NCBI GenBank assembly: GCA_038501625.1
Contig: JAZAYU010000037.1
Span: 620,001-684,000 of the forward strand
DNA from: Corbicula japonica
Taxonomy: Eukaryota > Mollusca > Bivalvia > Venerida > Cyrenidae
Direction of reading: 5' to 3'
DNA: 64,000 bases
The translations under genes were made by a program, and so were the position numbers. A model generated the notes under the pieces. That model did no database searches. It was not told the origin of the DNA and saw only the letters and a list, made by a program, of their open reading frames with translations. Below are positions 44,389 to 57,865 of the stretch, piece after piece. Every line of letters starts with the position of its first letter. Position 1 is the first letter of the stretch.

Positions 44389-46452
44389 TTAAGCAGAATT
44401 GAAGGATGGTCTGTGACTTGACAGTCCAATGACCCTTCCGAAAGGGACACACTGCACCTTGATGCTGTTGTTGTTGTTGCTAAGTAACATGATATTACTG
44501 TGTGACATACTATGTTTTGTGCTAATTATGTAAAACATTGACCTATCAAGTACACCCCTGCAGTTCGAGAAAGGCTTTTAAACAATCCTGTGTGTATTTT
44601 TATTGCCCTCCCCTTGGAGAATATCTGCAATGGTGAAATCAATATTCATTGTGATGGTATGAATTGCTGTCTGGATCCCTCATTATCTGTCACAGGATGG
44701 AACAGAAAGATGGAAGCACAGTCAAATTCTGATTGTCAATTGTTCGAACTGATATGTCTTTCAAATATGAGAAATACTGTGTAATAGTTTGAATATACTG
44801 TGTAATAATTTGGATATTATGTGTAAAAGTTAGGATTTGAGGACTCCAGAAACAGAGTCCGGGACTTAATGACACACTAACAGGATTTATTTCCTCGTCA
44901 GAGAAGGTAAATTTTGGTCAGTTGTGTGTCCATACCAAGTTTCAGAAACGGTTTATAGGTCAGTAGGTAAAATAATTATGCCAGAAACTAGGTTGACAGG
45001 TCATGTGATTTAAAGTGGGCCACAATGTTGTTCAAATTGTGAATTGGTAACATGTGTGGGTCAGAAAATAGGTTAACGGGTCAAGTGATAAAATGTGGCC
45101 ATAAACTAGGTCAGCAGGTTAAATATGATGAAAACATTTTGGTACCATTGATAATACTTTCTACTGGTGTTTTAATAATGAGTATAGGGAAGCCAGTGAG
45201 AGGGTCTAAATTTACATTTCTGAAACTGCCCATACACATGACCAAGTACAAAATACTTTTAAATTTGTCATGTTTGCTGCTTTCAAATGTTCATCTGTTA
45301 TATTTTTTTTAGAAGTATCAGTATTAAGATTGATCCGGTTAGCAACTCACGCCTCTTTTTGTCTTTCCAATTGCATGAAATTAGTAAGCTATGGTCTGAC
45401 ACTGAAATACAACGGTTTATAAAGGGTTCTTTGTTTATAATACTTGGAGATATCTTGGTAACTTCATTTCTTTCTAGTTGACCAGATACTGAGGCTGCCT
45501 CTCATTAACTCGCCTCGTAAAAAGTAAAGAAAATAGAATTCCCTGTCGTAGTTAGGTTATGCTAAGTGCTTTTTTAATGTGTCGAAAAAAAACACAAAAT
45601 TTTAAGGCTTAAAAAAATTGTAAGTGAAAAAATGTTTGCATGTCTAAATAAAATAAAATAAGTGTATGTTAAATGTCACAGAAAATAAATTGTTATTAAA
45701 TGTGGCTAAAATTAATATATAATGAAACATGAAGTTTACAGGTTTGTTTTGTCAGTTTACATTTTGTCGTCACGGTGATGGATTGACTTTCTCATGTTTA
45801 TAGTCTGACATGCCGAAAAACCGAGTCTGACATGCTACCTCAAGTCCTCATAATAGGGGCACTTTTTGCCTTTAATGAGACAAAACCTACTGCTAACACT
45901 CAATAAATCATAAAAACTAGACTTGTTTGTCTAAACAAATCCATCTTGTATGCAAGTATTTTGATATGACTTTTTGCCAGGAAGTTTCTTAATTAATTAG
46001 AGCAGACTAGTGTAATCATGTTTTATTTGATGTACTTTAAGGTTGCATTAAATCAGGAGAAAGTCATAAGGTTTGGAAAGGAGTTCAATAATTTTAAAAA
46101 TATTAAATGAACAATGATAATGAAGTTCAGAAAACCCTGGAATGCTGGTTTAGAACCTGTTTCATGTACAGGACTAGTGTTTTCCAGCCTTATTCCACTG
46201 ATATGATTGATAATTTAATGCCCTGTGTGTTCAAGATAGTATTTCTGCCTTTTTATGATATATATTTAAACTTTATCCAAAATGATGTAGTGGCAACTAT
46301 CACTTGTGATTTATGCTCTGTGATAATTATGTGCATGTTAAACAATGGTAATCATCTAATCCTGAAGATAATCAAGTACTTCTGTGCATCAATTAAGCTT
46401 GTTAATTAGCTAAGATAATCCCAGTGGTGAGACGGCTGCTTGCTGATCACAT

Positions 46453-47219
46453 GGAGCTGGTGATCTATTAGCCCTATCTGCCTTACATGATGTACTGAGT
46501 GCACCACACTCGGAGCTGGTGATCTATTAGCCCTATCTGCCTTACATGATGTACTGAGTGCACCACACTCGGAGCTGGTGATCTATTAGCCCTATCTGCC
46601 TTACATGATGTACTGAGTGCACCACACTCGGAGCTGGTGATCTATTAGCCCTATCTGCCTTACATGATGTACTGAGTGCACCACACTCGGAGCTGGTGAT
46701 CTATTAGCCCTATCTGCCTTACATGATGTACTGAGTGCACCACACTCGGAGCTGGTGATCTATTAGCCCTATCTGCCTTACATGATGTACTGAGTGCACC
46801 ACACTCGGAGCTGGTGATCTATTAGCCCTATCTGCCTTACATGATGTACTGAGTGCACCACACTCGGAGCTGGTGATCTATTAGCCCTATCTGCCTTACA
46901 TGATGTACTGAGTGCACCACACTCGGAGCTGGTGATCTATTAGCCCTATCTGCCTTACATGATGTACTGAGTGCACCACACTCGGAGCTGGTGATCTATT
47001 AGCCCTATCTGCCTTACATGATGTACTGAGTGCACCACACTCGGAGCTGGTGATCTATTAGCCCTATCTGCCTTACATGATGTACTGAGTGCACCACACT
47101 CGGAGCTGGTGATCTATTAGCCCTATCTGCCTTACATGATGTACTGAGTGCACCACACTCGGAGCTGGTGATCTATTAGCCCTATCTGCCTTACATGATG
47201 TACTGAGTGCACCACACTC
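46453..47219. repeat. 59-bp tandem array, 13 identical units
   Basis: Each unit starts GGAGCTGGTGATCTATTAGC and ends GAGTGCACCACACTC. Starts run from 46453 to 47161 at exactly 59-bp intervals and I see no substitution within the array. The unit is not divisible by three and gives no ORF. This is a very recent expansion or strongly homogenised. Confidence 0.97.
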
Positions 47220-47329
47220 TGTAGATTTGTTGAATGTTGCAGTTAACTGATGGGTTTTCAGCAGTCTGCCAGGAGCATTCTGTCATGCTGGATCAGTGCA
47301 ACTATTCTGTCTGCTGTACGCATTACTTA

Positions 47330-48010
47330 TTATACCCCCACAAACGAAGTGAGTAGTGAGCATGTCGGTCGGTCTGTCGCTCGGTCGGTCGGTCCGATTC
47401 TTCGTTTCCGGATGATAACTCATGAAAGGCTTGACAGATTTCAATAATTTTTTGTACACAGGTGTAACATCATAAGATACAGGTCAAGTTCGATTTTGGG
47501 GCTGGTGGGGTCAGTGTCAAGGTCAATGTAACTAAAAATAGAAAAATGCTTTTCGGACAATAACTGTTGAAAGGCATCAAATATTTTAAAAAATGTTTGG
47601 TACACAGGTGTAACATCACAAGATACAGGTCAGGTTCGACTTTGGGGCTGGTAGTGTCAATGCCAAGGTCAGTGTTACTAAGAATAGAAAAATGGTTTCC
47701 GGATGATAACTCATGAAATACTTCACAGATTAAATCCTTTTTTGGGACATAGATGTACATCAGAATATACAGGTTGAGTTCGACTTTGGGGCCTGTGGTG
47801 TCAATGTCAAGGACACTATTACTTAAAATAGAAAAACTGTTTCTGGACAATAACTCATGAAATACTTCATAGATTTAATTATTTTTTGGGACACAGATAA
47901 AACATTACAAGATACAGGTTAAGTTTGACTTTGGGGCCTGTGGGTTCAAGGTCAAGGTCACTGTTATTTTAACTTCAAAACTTCATTTCCACTCAGTAAC
48001 TAAAGCTTAG
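47330..48010. mobile_element. Non-autonomous element with 145-bp tandem core
   Basis: The head is ATTATACCCCCACAAACGAA and GTGAGTAGTGAGC, then a GTCGGTCGG microsatellite (47362-47397). Core starts (YCGGAYRATAACT and variants) at 47408, 47553, 47699, 47843 and 47989 are 144-146 bp apart. Each unit holds a GATACAGGT, TTTGGGGC and TCAAGGTCA block. The TTTGGGG...GGTCAAGGTCA segment resembles the core of the element at 15505. The 3' terminus is not clear. Confidence 0.7.
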
Positions 48011-48978
48011 AATGAGATTCTTGAATGAAATTTAGTGTATTGGTGGTTTCAGGACTTTGATTTATAATTTAGGATGATTGGTGAGTTTACGTAGTTCGAT
48101 TGTTATGTAGACATTAATTGCTCATGAATTGCAGTTTTCAAGAACTCTAATATATGCAGGTGCATTGGTTAAGTGCCACCGGCCTGGGCAAAGGAATCGG
48201 GCAAACTCTTTTTACTCAACGTTAACTGGTATTAAAGAGGATTGAGGCATGACATGGATTTTGTGTGAAAAGTGTCTTATATGCTTATAAATATTCATGA
48301 GTTTGGCCTTTGTTGTGAGAAATGGCAGGTTTATGTTACCAAGTCATTAATATTGCAGATGTATTTTTGCTGCTCAAAGGTATGGATTGGGATTTGTTTT
48401 CCTCTATTGAAATGAAGATGTGAAACATGCTTCATGATGAATATTAGATGATTAGTGGGGACAGTTAATGGGGGGAGCAAATTGAGCATATGGTTGGGTA
48501 GGTCCCACAATGCAGATACAGATCTTTGTTTGTATTTCATCGTCATTAGCGGCATGTCATTGTAATTGTTTGGTGTATTGTTTCTGTTCCAGGGGCTCTC
48601 ATGTTTACTGATCTATAGGGATAACAATTACTGCGGAATATCTCACAGGATGTATAAAACATGGTTAGAACCATACATGTCTGGCAGAACTTGGTACAGG
48701 GTATATAAAACATGCTTAGAATTACAAAGTCTCAATTCTCGTTGCATATGCTTACTGAATTCCTGACGGCTGTCTGATTTGTTTCTTTCCTAATATTACT
48801 ATAATTTTAATTGCGTGATGATATTATATCCCACATCTTATGGAAAGTTCAAGCTTATCACTTGCATGCAGCAGTTATACACTTGGTAAGTAAATAAAAA
48901 TTCAGAAAATACAATAAAATTTGCACATCATCGGTGTAGTGTTTATACAAGACCGAACATTAAGTACTGCATGTTTAA

Positions 48979-49205
48979 CCCATTACTCCATAATATATAC
49001 GCATTTTCACTTAAGCATGTGCAAGAAGTGTTGATCCGGATCAGCCAACACATCCATGTGATCTGATCAGGATCTGCACTGTTTGCTTTTTAGTCAGAAA
49101 TAACTTAATAAATCATTAACTGAACAGTGTAAATCCTGTTTAGATGGCACATCTGGGTCTACACTGTTCACCCACGCCAGGTGTATATATATAGAGAGGA
49201 AAGGT
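48979..49205. mobile_element. Palindromic TTAA MITE
   Basis: TTAA (48975-48978) and CCCATTACTCC at the left; GAGGAAAGG and TTAA at the right. Right hairpin shortened. Confidence 0.75.
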
Positions 49206-49884
49206 TAAGTGACATGAGTTCATCAGACAATGAGACAGCAGATTCTCTTCTTCAGTTTTGTCTTCAACATATTGATCTACTTCTTTAGAACTTAATATAT
49301 CTTTAACCACAAATAAATCTTGGTATTTGGCAATTGTAGACAAGTTTATATGCTATTAATACCCTGAAATAGGCTGTAAGTGGAAAATATAATACAAAGA
49401 ACTGTTAGTGGTATTAGATATTAGCTATCAGAAAGAATTAACAGATTGTCAATCACTTCAATGAACATACCCTGATCTTAAGTGATTTAATAGACCTGAT
49501 TCATTGCCAGAAACTTTAGTAGCAGGTGTCAAGGTGTTGGAAATAAAATAGCAAAATTACCTGATAAAATGAGTGCAATAATTCAAATTGATCTTTGGTA
49601 TGAAAACTGGCATTCCAAGGGTATTTGAATCTAAGGTGTGTCTATACGGTTCAAAATAAGAGAGTTGCATTGGTTTAGCATTTGAAGCAGCTAGAGAACA
49701 AAGTGGTCTACTGTAGAGCATTTAGAGCTTGCAGAATGGTGAGAGACTGTATGCATGTAGTGATGACTGGGTATGTGAGCGGGCTTTGCAGTATACAAAA
49801 ATAGTCTCGTAATAAATTGACTGGCTTCCATTATTTCTAAGGTGGGTACTGTATTATTTCAAGTGCCTTAGGTTATAAAACTAG

Positions 49885-49950
49885 TCGCCATATCAGCCAA
49901 TCAGATGCTTGAGATTCGAGACTGGTTTCTCATCTCAGTTTTATAACCTT
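49885..49950. repeat. Dispersed CCAAT-containing repeat, single copy
   Basis: ATATCAGCCAATCAGATGCT is followed by GAGATTCGAGACTGGTTTCT and CTCAGTTTTATAACCTT. It matches the 41-bp array at 20190 and the copy at 54470. Confidence 0.7.
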
Positions 49951-51415
49951 GGCACAAGGACTTGATGTGTGTTTGAGGACCACTTAATTTAGAGGTATTT
50001 GTGGATTCTTTATGATTGGTTACATATTGATATTGGAATGATAAAATATACTGATTAAACAGTATAATTACAATTTGATAGGAATAGATTCCAGATATTT
50101 CACGGAGTCTAGAGCTGTATTATAGAGAGTGATTATAATGTTGTAGTTTATTATTATTGAAAAGTCAAGTGCTGTTATTTTCATAAAGGGGGTTGGCATT
50201 CTTAGGGTTGTTACATGATAATTTCAAACATTCTGGCCAAACTCCCCACAAAAATTCAATAATGCTGCCCAAAAACAGGAAGAGTTTAGTTCTACCACCA
50301 CCTGTCCAAGGCCACTTGCTCTTCTATCTCAGTTTATGATCTTGGGCACATATCACAACCCTGGACTTGGTTTGACTGAGCCTGTTCATAGGTCCCTTAA
50401 GCAATCACCAACAGGTTGCCTGATGAAGGGGGACTAGAGAATTAGACAGAAAGTTAGAGTTCAGCCAGTACATTTTTTCTCATCATAAACATGCACATAA
50501 ATTATAGAAATAAAATATCAATTTCTTTTATCTTGTCATACAGTTTATTGTAAAAGTTTTATAATTTGGACAATATATATTTTTGAAGTATTATTTGATT
50601 TGTGACAAGTATAATTACAAGTTTCTCCTTATTTTAAATTGAACATGATAGTTTTTATTTTTGAAAATATGTAGTCAGTAAACCTCTGATGTTTACCCTT
50701 GATCTTCAGGGTATGATGTATTTCATTGCATTATAATTATAATGTTGAAAGATTGAGTTGATAAGAAAACTCTTGAATTACAGCTATTGTCATATTATAA
50801 AGATTGAATGTTGATTAAATATGGCTGCTAGAAGTTGTAATAAAAACACCTTGAAATTTTAGATTCTTTATGGAGGGCCGTTTTTTGCAATGACTTTGAT
50901 AACATAGTCACCCTTTTAATTGATTATTAGAACACATGAAGTCCGGAAGTCAGCTGGTGTTAATGGAAGTTCGTGAAAGACCAGAATTGTACTGTGTACG
51001 TTACTAATGCACGCTGATTGTGTTGGAAGGCCGGAAAAAGTAATGGGACTGCAAACTGATTGTGATGGGATTTTATTGTTGTGGACCTATTGGATAGGGA
51101 CATTAGCATTAAACAATAGCCCAGTGACAGGATAGAGTTAGCTAAATGGGAATGACAGATTCTCTATGAATAAATTTCAATAAATTGTTTTTGTGAATAA
51201 ACATGGGAAGGATATTGGTTAATTGTGGGACTTTCCAGGGAAATACAGCAAGGTCCTAATCCTCTAGCATTATGACTAGTATTATGAATGTCTTTATCTA
51301 TTTTCTTTCAATTTACAAATATTTGTCGTCTGCAATGTTTCATTAATACATTATCTTTAGTCTACATTTGAAATGTTTTCTTCACTTGTTCAGTTACAGT
51401 CTGTCCTTATATTAA

Positions 51416-51495
51416 CCCTTTCCTCCATATATACATCTTTATGGCATGGGCAAACAATGTAGATCCAGATCAGCCGGCACATCCTTCTGGATCAT
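51416..51495. mobile_element. Palindromic TTAA MITE, truncated after the left half-hairpin
   Basis: TTAA and CCCTTTCCTCCATATATAC lead to GATCCAGATCAGCCGGCAC, after which the family match stops, about 90 bases before the 27-bp minisatellite. Confidence 0.75.
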
Positions 51496-51583
51496 ATGAT
51501 GGCAGGATTGTATAAGGAATATTAAAATTTTGATGGCCAGATTGTATGCGGGAAATATTGTATAAGGGAGAGTAGACAGTTTT

Positions 51584-52510
51584 TGGAACAGATGAGGGAC
51601 AGATTGTATGTGGAACTGATGAGGGACAAATTGTATGTGGAACTGATGAGGGACAGATTGTATGTGGAACTGATGAGGGACAGTTCGTATGTGGAACTGA
51701 TGGGGGATGGATTGTATGTGGAACTGATGGGGGATGGATTGTATGTGGAACTGATGGGTGGACAGATTGTATGTGGAACTGATGAGGGACAGATTGTATG
51801 TGGAACTGATGAGGGACAGTTCGTATGTGGAACTGATGGGGGGACAGATTGTATGTGGAACTGATGAGGGACAGATTGTATGTGGAACAGATGATGGAAA
51901 GTTTGTATGTAGAACAAATGAGGGACAGATTGTATTTGGAACAGACGAGGGACAGATTGTATGTGGAACAGATGAAGGACAGATTGTATGTGGAACAGAT
52001 GAAGGACAGATTGTATGTGGAATAAATGAGGGACAGATTGTTTGTGGAACAGATGAGGTACAGATTGATTGTGGAACAGATAAGGTTCAGATTGTTTGTG
52101 GAACAGATGAGAGACAGATTGTATGTGGAACAGATGAAGGACAGATTGTATGTGGAACAGATGAAGGACAGATTGTATGTGGAACAGGTGAGTTACAGAT
52201 TGTTTGTGGAACAGATGAGGGACAGATTGATTGTGGAACAGAAAAGGGACAGATTGATTGTGGAACATATAAGGTTCAGATTGTTTGTAGAACAGATAAG
52301 GTTCAGATTGTTTGTGGAACAGATAAGGTTCAGATTGTTTGTGGAACAGATAAGGTTCAGATTGTTTGTGGAACAGGTAAGGTTCAGATTGTTTGTGAAA
52401 CAGATATTAGGTACAGATGTTTGTGGAACAGATGAGGGACAGATTGTTTGTGGAACAGATAAGGTACAGATTGTTTGTAGAACAGATGAGGGACAGATTT
52501 TATTTGAAAC
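51584..52510. repeat. 27-bp minisatellite, about 34 units
   Basis: The unit is GGAACAGATGAGGGACAGAT plus TGTATGT, with variants grouped in blocks (GGAACTGATG early, GATAAGGTTCAG late). Because 27 is divisible by three and the unit has few stops, long ORFs appear in two plus frames and on the minus strand (9-residue repeats such as GTDEGQIVC). There is no start context or splice evidence for a gene. Confidence 0.95.
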
Positions 52511-53787
52511 AAAACCAAAAAAATATGAACAGACAGCTATAGTCACTTGCTGACACAGATTAACAAAATTAATTCAATATTTATTTCGCTTTTGCATATC
52601 TTCTTACCAATCGCCACAACATTTAAGTAGCAGGATTGTTTGGTGTTTTGTCGTTAAAGTGGTAAATAGTGTAATAGAAGCAGACAGCATGCTTTTAATT
52701 TCCTTGTGAAGATTTATTTGGCAATTAACTGGCTGAACAACTTCACAATTCAGCTTGGTTAGGTTAACATGGAAGAGTTTACACTGATATATGTGTTGAT
52801 GACTGGTCTGTTATCAGTGTTCACACAGTTTATGTTTACTGTACTATCTAGGATGCCTTCAAGTAGCTAGCAATGTTCAAGAGGCCGTTGATGTGTTAGG
52901 ATAGGATATTACAGTGGAGCTTGGCGGATCTCAAGTACCCTCAAAGTGGCCTTTAACCAGGCAAATATAGATAATAGACCATCACATGCTTACAATAACG
53001 CCTATACTTGAAATCAAGATCATTATCAGGGTATCGTCTCACCCAATGGTAGAGTGAAATTTTAAAAAATTGAAGTGTTTTTTTATTTAGGTTTGCAGAT
53101 TGATTGTGTTAAATGATAGTGTTACTGAGCAACTGAAATAGGATATTGTGAATTGGATTGTGGAAGTAGATAAAATTGGATGTTAACATTTTAATGAGAG
53201 TAGATTTGCACAGTGGGCTTGTTATGAAAATTGTGTTAATTGATTAGGTTGTTTCTTAATGCACGTTAAATTCCTAAAAGCCCCATAAAATCACTCAAGC
53301 TTTATGAGGCTTGATAATTTTTAGAGCATGTTTAAAATAAAATATAATTTTAGCTGAATGTGTGAATGATGAAGCAGAATCAGCCGGCGTTAAATTGACT
53401 CCGGGTGGAACAGAAATGAATTGTGCGTTAAGTATTTGTTTAGATTATGATTCAGTATTGAGAGCATAAAAGGTGTGAAGAGCTGTGTTGTAGGAATTAT
53501 CCTTATGTTGTTAGAATTTTATGAAATGTGATTTTTGAAAATTGGGAAATTTATGCAAACATGGTTCTTGTTAAAGTTATTACTGGATTACAGATTGTTT
53601 AACTGGAGGATGTTTTGTTAGATAATCTAAATGTTGTAAACTAAAAGGATAACCTACAGATTGGTGAGTATCTCACAATGTTGGCAACACATTTGACAAA
53701 CTTATAGCATCAGTTCTGTTTGGACTTTTTAATATTTATAGTGGTTAGTATAAATAACATTCAAAGCAATATAAAAGTCTTATGTTA

Positions 53788-53970
53788 CCCGTTCCTCCAT
53801 TAATACGCCTTTTTACATGTGTGCAACCAGTGCCGTCTGATATAGTCAGTAATAACCAAATAAATAAAAAAACGCACACTGCAGATTCTGATCAGAAGCA
53901 AGCATGTGCCAGCTGATCTGGATCTACACTGTTTGCCCATGCCAAAAAGGTGTTTATATGGAGGAAAGGG
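53788..53970. mobile_element. Palindromic MITE, left hairpin deleted
   Basis: CCCGTTCCTCC and CAACCAGTGCCGTCTGA show the left arm shortened; the right arm GATTCTGATCAGAAGC and end ATATGGAGGAAAGGG plus TTAA are good. Confidence 0.75.
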
Positions 53971-54464
53971 TTAACAGGTTGCAGAATTTTTTAAGCTGGG
54001 CAGTTATACATGAGTGACTGTCAAAGCAAATTTACAATTAACATTTTTCTTAATTTCATATCACGCTTTTGTGTTGTACGTGAGTATTTAGCTGGCAATT
54101 TTCATAATTATATAACAAAAAGGTTGTCAGTTATTAAATTTGGTAAATATTTATATTTCTGATATAGTTCTCACTAAAAATAACAATAACATTCAAACAT
54201 ACCGGTGAAAATTAATGTGTGCCAAGTAGGTTATGCACAACAATAATTGGTGTCTATAAATTTAGTTAATGTGAAAGATGTTCAGTTATATATCAGATTT
54301 TAGACTTCCCCACATCAATATGAAACATATTCTGCTATGAAAATGTATGCATTGTACATAGTATTTCTTTACTTGATGGCATGCTTGATTTGTTGGTGTT
54401 CATGGGTTGTATATCCCTGTATTCCATATATACACATTTTATTGCATGTGCGATGGTGACTGGC

Positions 54465-54530
54465 CATTTCAGCCAATCAGATGCTTGAGATTTGAGGCTG
54501 GTTTCAAATCTCAGTTTTATAATCTTTAGC
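54465..54530. repeat. Dispersed CCAAT-containing repeat, single copy
   Basis: CATTTCAGCCAATCAGATGC, then TTGAGATTTGAGGCTGGTTT and CTCAGTTTTATAATCTTT, closely matches 49885. Confidence 0.7.
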
Positions 54531-55893
54531 CCAGGAGATAAAGAATTGTGCTCCTGTATGTAAAGGTTGTTATCAAGATACAGTAGTAAACAGTTCAGAC
54601 TGTCAAGATGTGATAATGTTGGTATGTGTGTTGAGAAATGTTGGCCGGTTATCTTGGTCAAAGGCTGACATTTTCATGTTGGATGTCATGTTTGGTCACA
54701 TTTCTGTACAGCTATGTGCAAGCTTGTGTTTTAAAAAAAACCTGTTATTTTAGTTGAGAACTTCATCATTGTGAAGAAAGAGCATTGATTAACACAACAA
54801 ATTGTTGTTTTATTAATTGTTGCATATGTTTTTGGAAGCTTGTGGATTTATGTTTAGTAATTTTTTCACTCAAAGCAGTTTTAGATGTTAATTAATGTGA
54901 ATGTGTCAGTTAATTAACTGAGTGAATTGTTTTTAGACCGATGAGCATATTGTTTTACTTTAAAACATAACAAAAATGTCAGGTAATAATATTGACTTGG
55001 AGTAAGTATTACATTAATAGAATAATGCAGGATCAGTGAAGTAATGCTTGGAGTTTTTGCAAGTGTTATCTATTACTGCTTCTTACATTAGTGTGTCATT
55101 AGTTGTATTTTTAATGGCACAGAGGAAATCATAATGTTAATTAAGTTATTGTTGGTGAACTTTAAGACGGATAGCTACTAAATTATACAGACTTTGTACC
55201 ACATCTGTGAATCTTAGTAAGACAGTTTGCTGTTCAGTCAATAAATTCTCTGCCAGCTACAGCTCTGCAGCAGTCACAATGCTAATTGAGAGAGGGCTTA
55301 CAGCCAGAAATCCTCAGTAACATCAGCAGGATCTCAGTTAAATGACAAGCGGAGATGTTCAGTGCTTGCTACTGGTAGCAGATGAGTAAATGTTACAACA
55401 GCACAACAGCGGTAAGATTTGGCTGAGATTACCCACTGACAGTATCAAAGCCAAGAGAATCTATGATGCTGATACAGGGGGGATTTGTTGGAATTACTGC
55501 TAGAAAGTCAATGAATAAGCTGGATTACTGAATGTTCTGTGTTGTGCCATATTACCCTGATCCTAGTTTAATTCTTGGTCGAGTTTTTTTGCCAGGATTA
55601 GCGGAGTATTAACTGAAGTAATAAGTGGATATAAAAGACATGTGAGAATGTGGCTGTAATTTGTTAATTTCTCAAAACACTTTACTTACATCAGTGGTGA
55701 AGGAAAACTAGATTATTTGACACATGAAAGGTGTGAAATTAATATGGTTTTTGTGGAATTTTCTCATGGATTTAATATTGTGAATTTAAATTTAAGATTT
55801 CTGGATTGTCATTGCATCAGGTGAGAAGAAAACTAAGCTGTTTGTAATAATCACCTTGAAAATGTATACTGCAACAGATGTTTGTGCTATTAA

Positions 55894-56108
55894 CCCTTTA
55901 CTTAATATAATTTTAACATGTGCTCTACCAGTGTAGATCCAGATTAGTCAGCAAATCTGTGCCATCTGATCTGGATCTACTCCTGGACACTTCTTGGTAA
56001 GAAATAACCTTGTAAATCTAAAATCAAACAGTGTAGATTCTCAACAGACAGAACACATGTGCCAGCTGATCTGGATTTACACTCTTTGCTCATGCCAACT
56101 GAAAGGGG
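55894..56108. mobile_element. Palindromic TTAA MITE
   Basis: TTAA and CCCTTTACTTAATATAATT at the left. Both hairpins are present; the right end (ACTGAAAGGGGG) is diverged. Confidence 0.75.
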
Positions 56109-56244
56109 GCTCATTTGGGCCAGTTTTAGATTAGTTTTATAAAAATTTCCATTTTCTCTGACCAAAACCAGCATTAAAATTAAATATAGCTACTCAAAAT
56201 GGGGGTTGGAGCAACCCCACTGAACCACCACACAGTACAGTTAA

Positions 56245-56473
56245 CCCTTTCCTAAATAGATACACCTTTATTGCGTGAGAGAACAGTTTAGATCCAGATC
56301 AGCCGGCCCATCTGTGCCATCTGATCAGGATCTAAACTGTTCGATTTTAGATTTGTTAGGTTATTTCTGACCAAAATGCGACCATTGCAGATCCTGATAA
56401 GACAGCATGGATGTGCCCGCTGATCTGGATCTACACTGGTCGCACATGTGTAAAAATGCGTATATATGGAGGG
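56245..56473. mobile_element. Palindromic TTAA MITE, best full-length copy
   Basis: TTAA (56241-56244) precedes CCCTTTCCTAAATAG; ATATATGGAGGG precedes TTAA (56474-56477). The left hairpin is GAACAGTTTAGATCC / GGATCTAAACTGTTC and the right hairpin GCGACCATTGCAGATCC / GGATCTACACTGGTCGC. Confidence 0.9.
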
Positions 56474-56861
56474 TTAATTGTGTAAAAGATCAGGATGTCT
56501 TATATGTCCGTGTAGATTTCACACTCTTATACCATATCATTCTTTGCTAATTCATTTGGCAGGAAAACACTGGGGAATCTATGATTTTATGACATATGAA
56601 TATTTGATAGAACAGTATGTCATAATATGTTCTTTTTTCCTCCCAGTTCTCTGTTACTTGGCACATTGTATCATATAGATCCATCATGTAGGAAGACTAA
56701 TGATCTTTGTCAAAGTCCCCAGAGAGATAAGTTTCTGCTTTTATGAAGAATGATTTCCTTGTATGGCATTGCTTCATTTGAGAACCATGACAATTCCTCT
56801 CAGTAAGATTTTGAGTTAGTGTTCCAAACTGAATGTTGTTAGCTTAACTGAGCTCACTCTT

Positions 56862-57066
56862 TGGTCATGTGCCAGTCAAATAATGACAAAAGCTGGCACA
56901 TCTTTGCTGTGACATTTGATCAGGATCTACACTCACTTCTTGGTCAGAAATAAAATTATGAATCAAAAGATGAACAGTAGATCCTGATCAGATGGCTTGG
57001 ATTTGCTGGCTGATCAGGATCTACACTGTTGGCTCATGCATAAAACATGTATCTATGGAGTAAAGG
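56862..57066. mobile_element. Palindromic MITE, diverged left arm
   Basis: Centre GGTCAGAAATAAAATTATG, right arm GTAGATCCTGATCAGATGG and end GGAGTAAAGG followed by TTTAA are clear. Confidence 0.7.
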
Positions 57067-57865
57067 TTTAAATGATGTCAAACTTGGTTCAGCAATACTG
57101 GTCTACAGGAGTTCTCTTGTACACATTGTGCTGATACAGAAAACGAAGGAATATTTTAACCCTGTGTTCCCTTGTAATATGGTGTTCTGTGTAAGGTATT
57201 GAATATCACAGTTTTGTTAAGAGCTCATTAAAGATACAAAAGGTGCAAACTGAGCCATGCAGCTTGCCTTTGATGTCAGCAAGATGTTCATCGTATCTGG
57301 AGACATCTTGTAATATAGAATGTTATTGAGTAGGTTTTTACAGGGATTTGCCAGCATCTGATGAATATTTATACCTCATTATACATTATGGACAGGCTAT
57401 TAATGAAATTGATAGCTAGGCTTCTGTAATATTAGAGGAAATATTTGCCAATAAAATGGTGGATCTCCTCCATAAAACCTGTAGATTAGAAGCTAGGGGA
57501 ATGGATGGATTGCAGTAAAAACAGTGAGCGCTGAATTAAGCATTAATTGCCAAAGATAATTTAGAAGAATTTTTTTTCTAGAATGACTGGAACATGCTCT
57601 GATGTTTTCTGTAATAATTCTGATTATTTTATCTGCCTGTGATGTGGAATATCTTGGAATCTTCAAATAATTTTAATATGAAAGAATGTTGAAAAAGTGT
57701 AACATTGAAGTATTTCAGAAAAAAAATTGAAATATGAATTTGATAAGTTCAGCAGTTCACAAGTTTTCCCGTTCTTTAATCTGCATTCCGCTGGTATCAT
57801 GTTAATTTTGTGGCAGATAGTTTCCCATGTACATAAATTCACGAAATCTAATGATGTTCATTAAA

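Noticed and set aside
46107..46409. 100-codon plus-strand ORF before the 59-bp array
   Set aside because: Hydrophobic, Cys/Phe-rich translation of AT-rich intron without acceptor or donor of quality.
51522..52268. 248-codon minus-strand ORF and overlapping plus-strand ORFs
   Set aside because: All arise from the 27-bp minisatellite and are open on both strands; no sign of selection on any frame.
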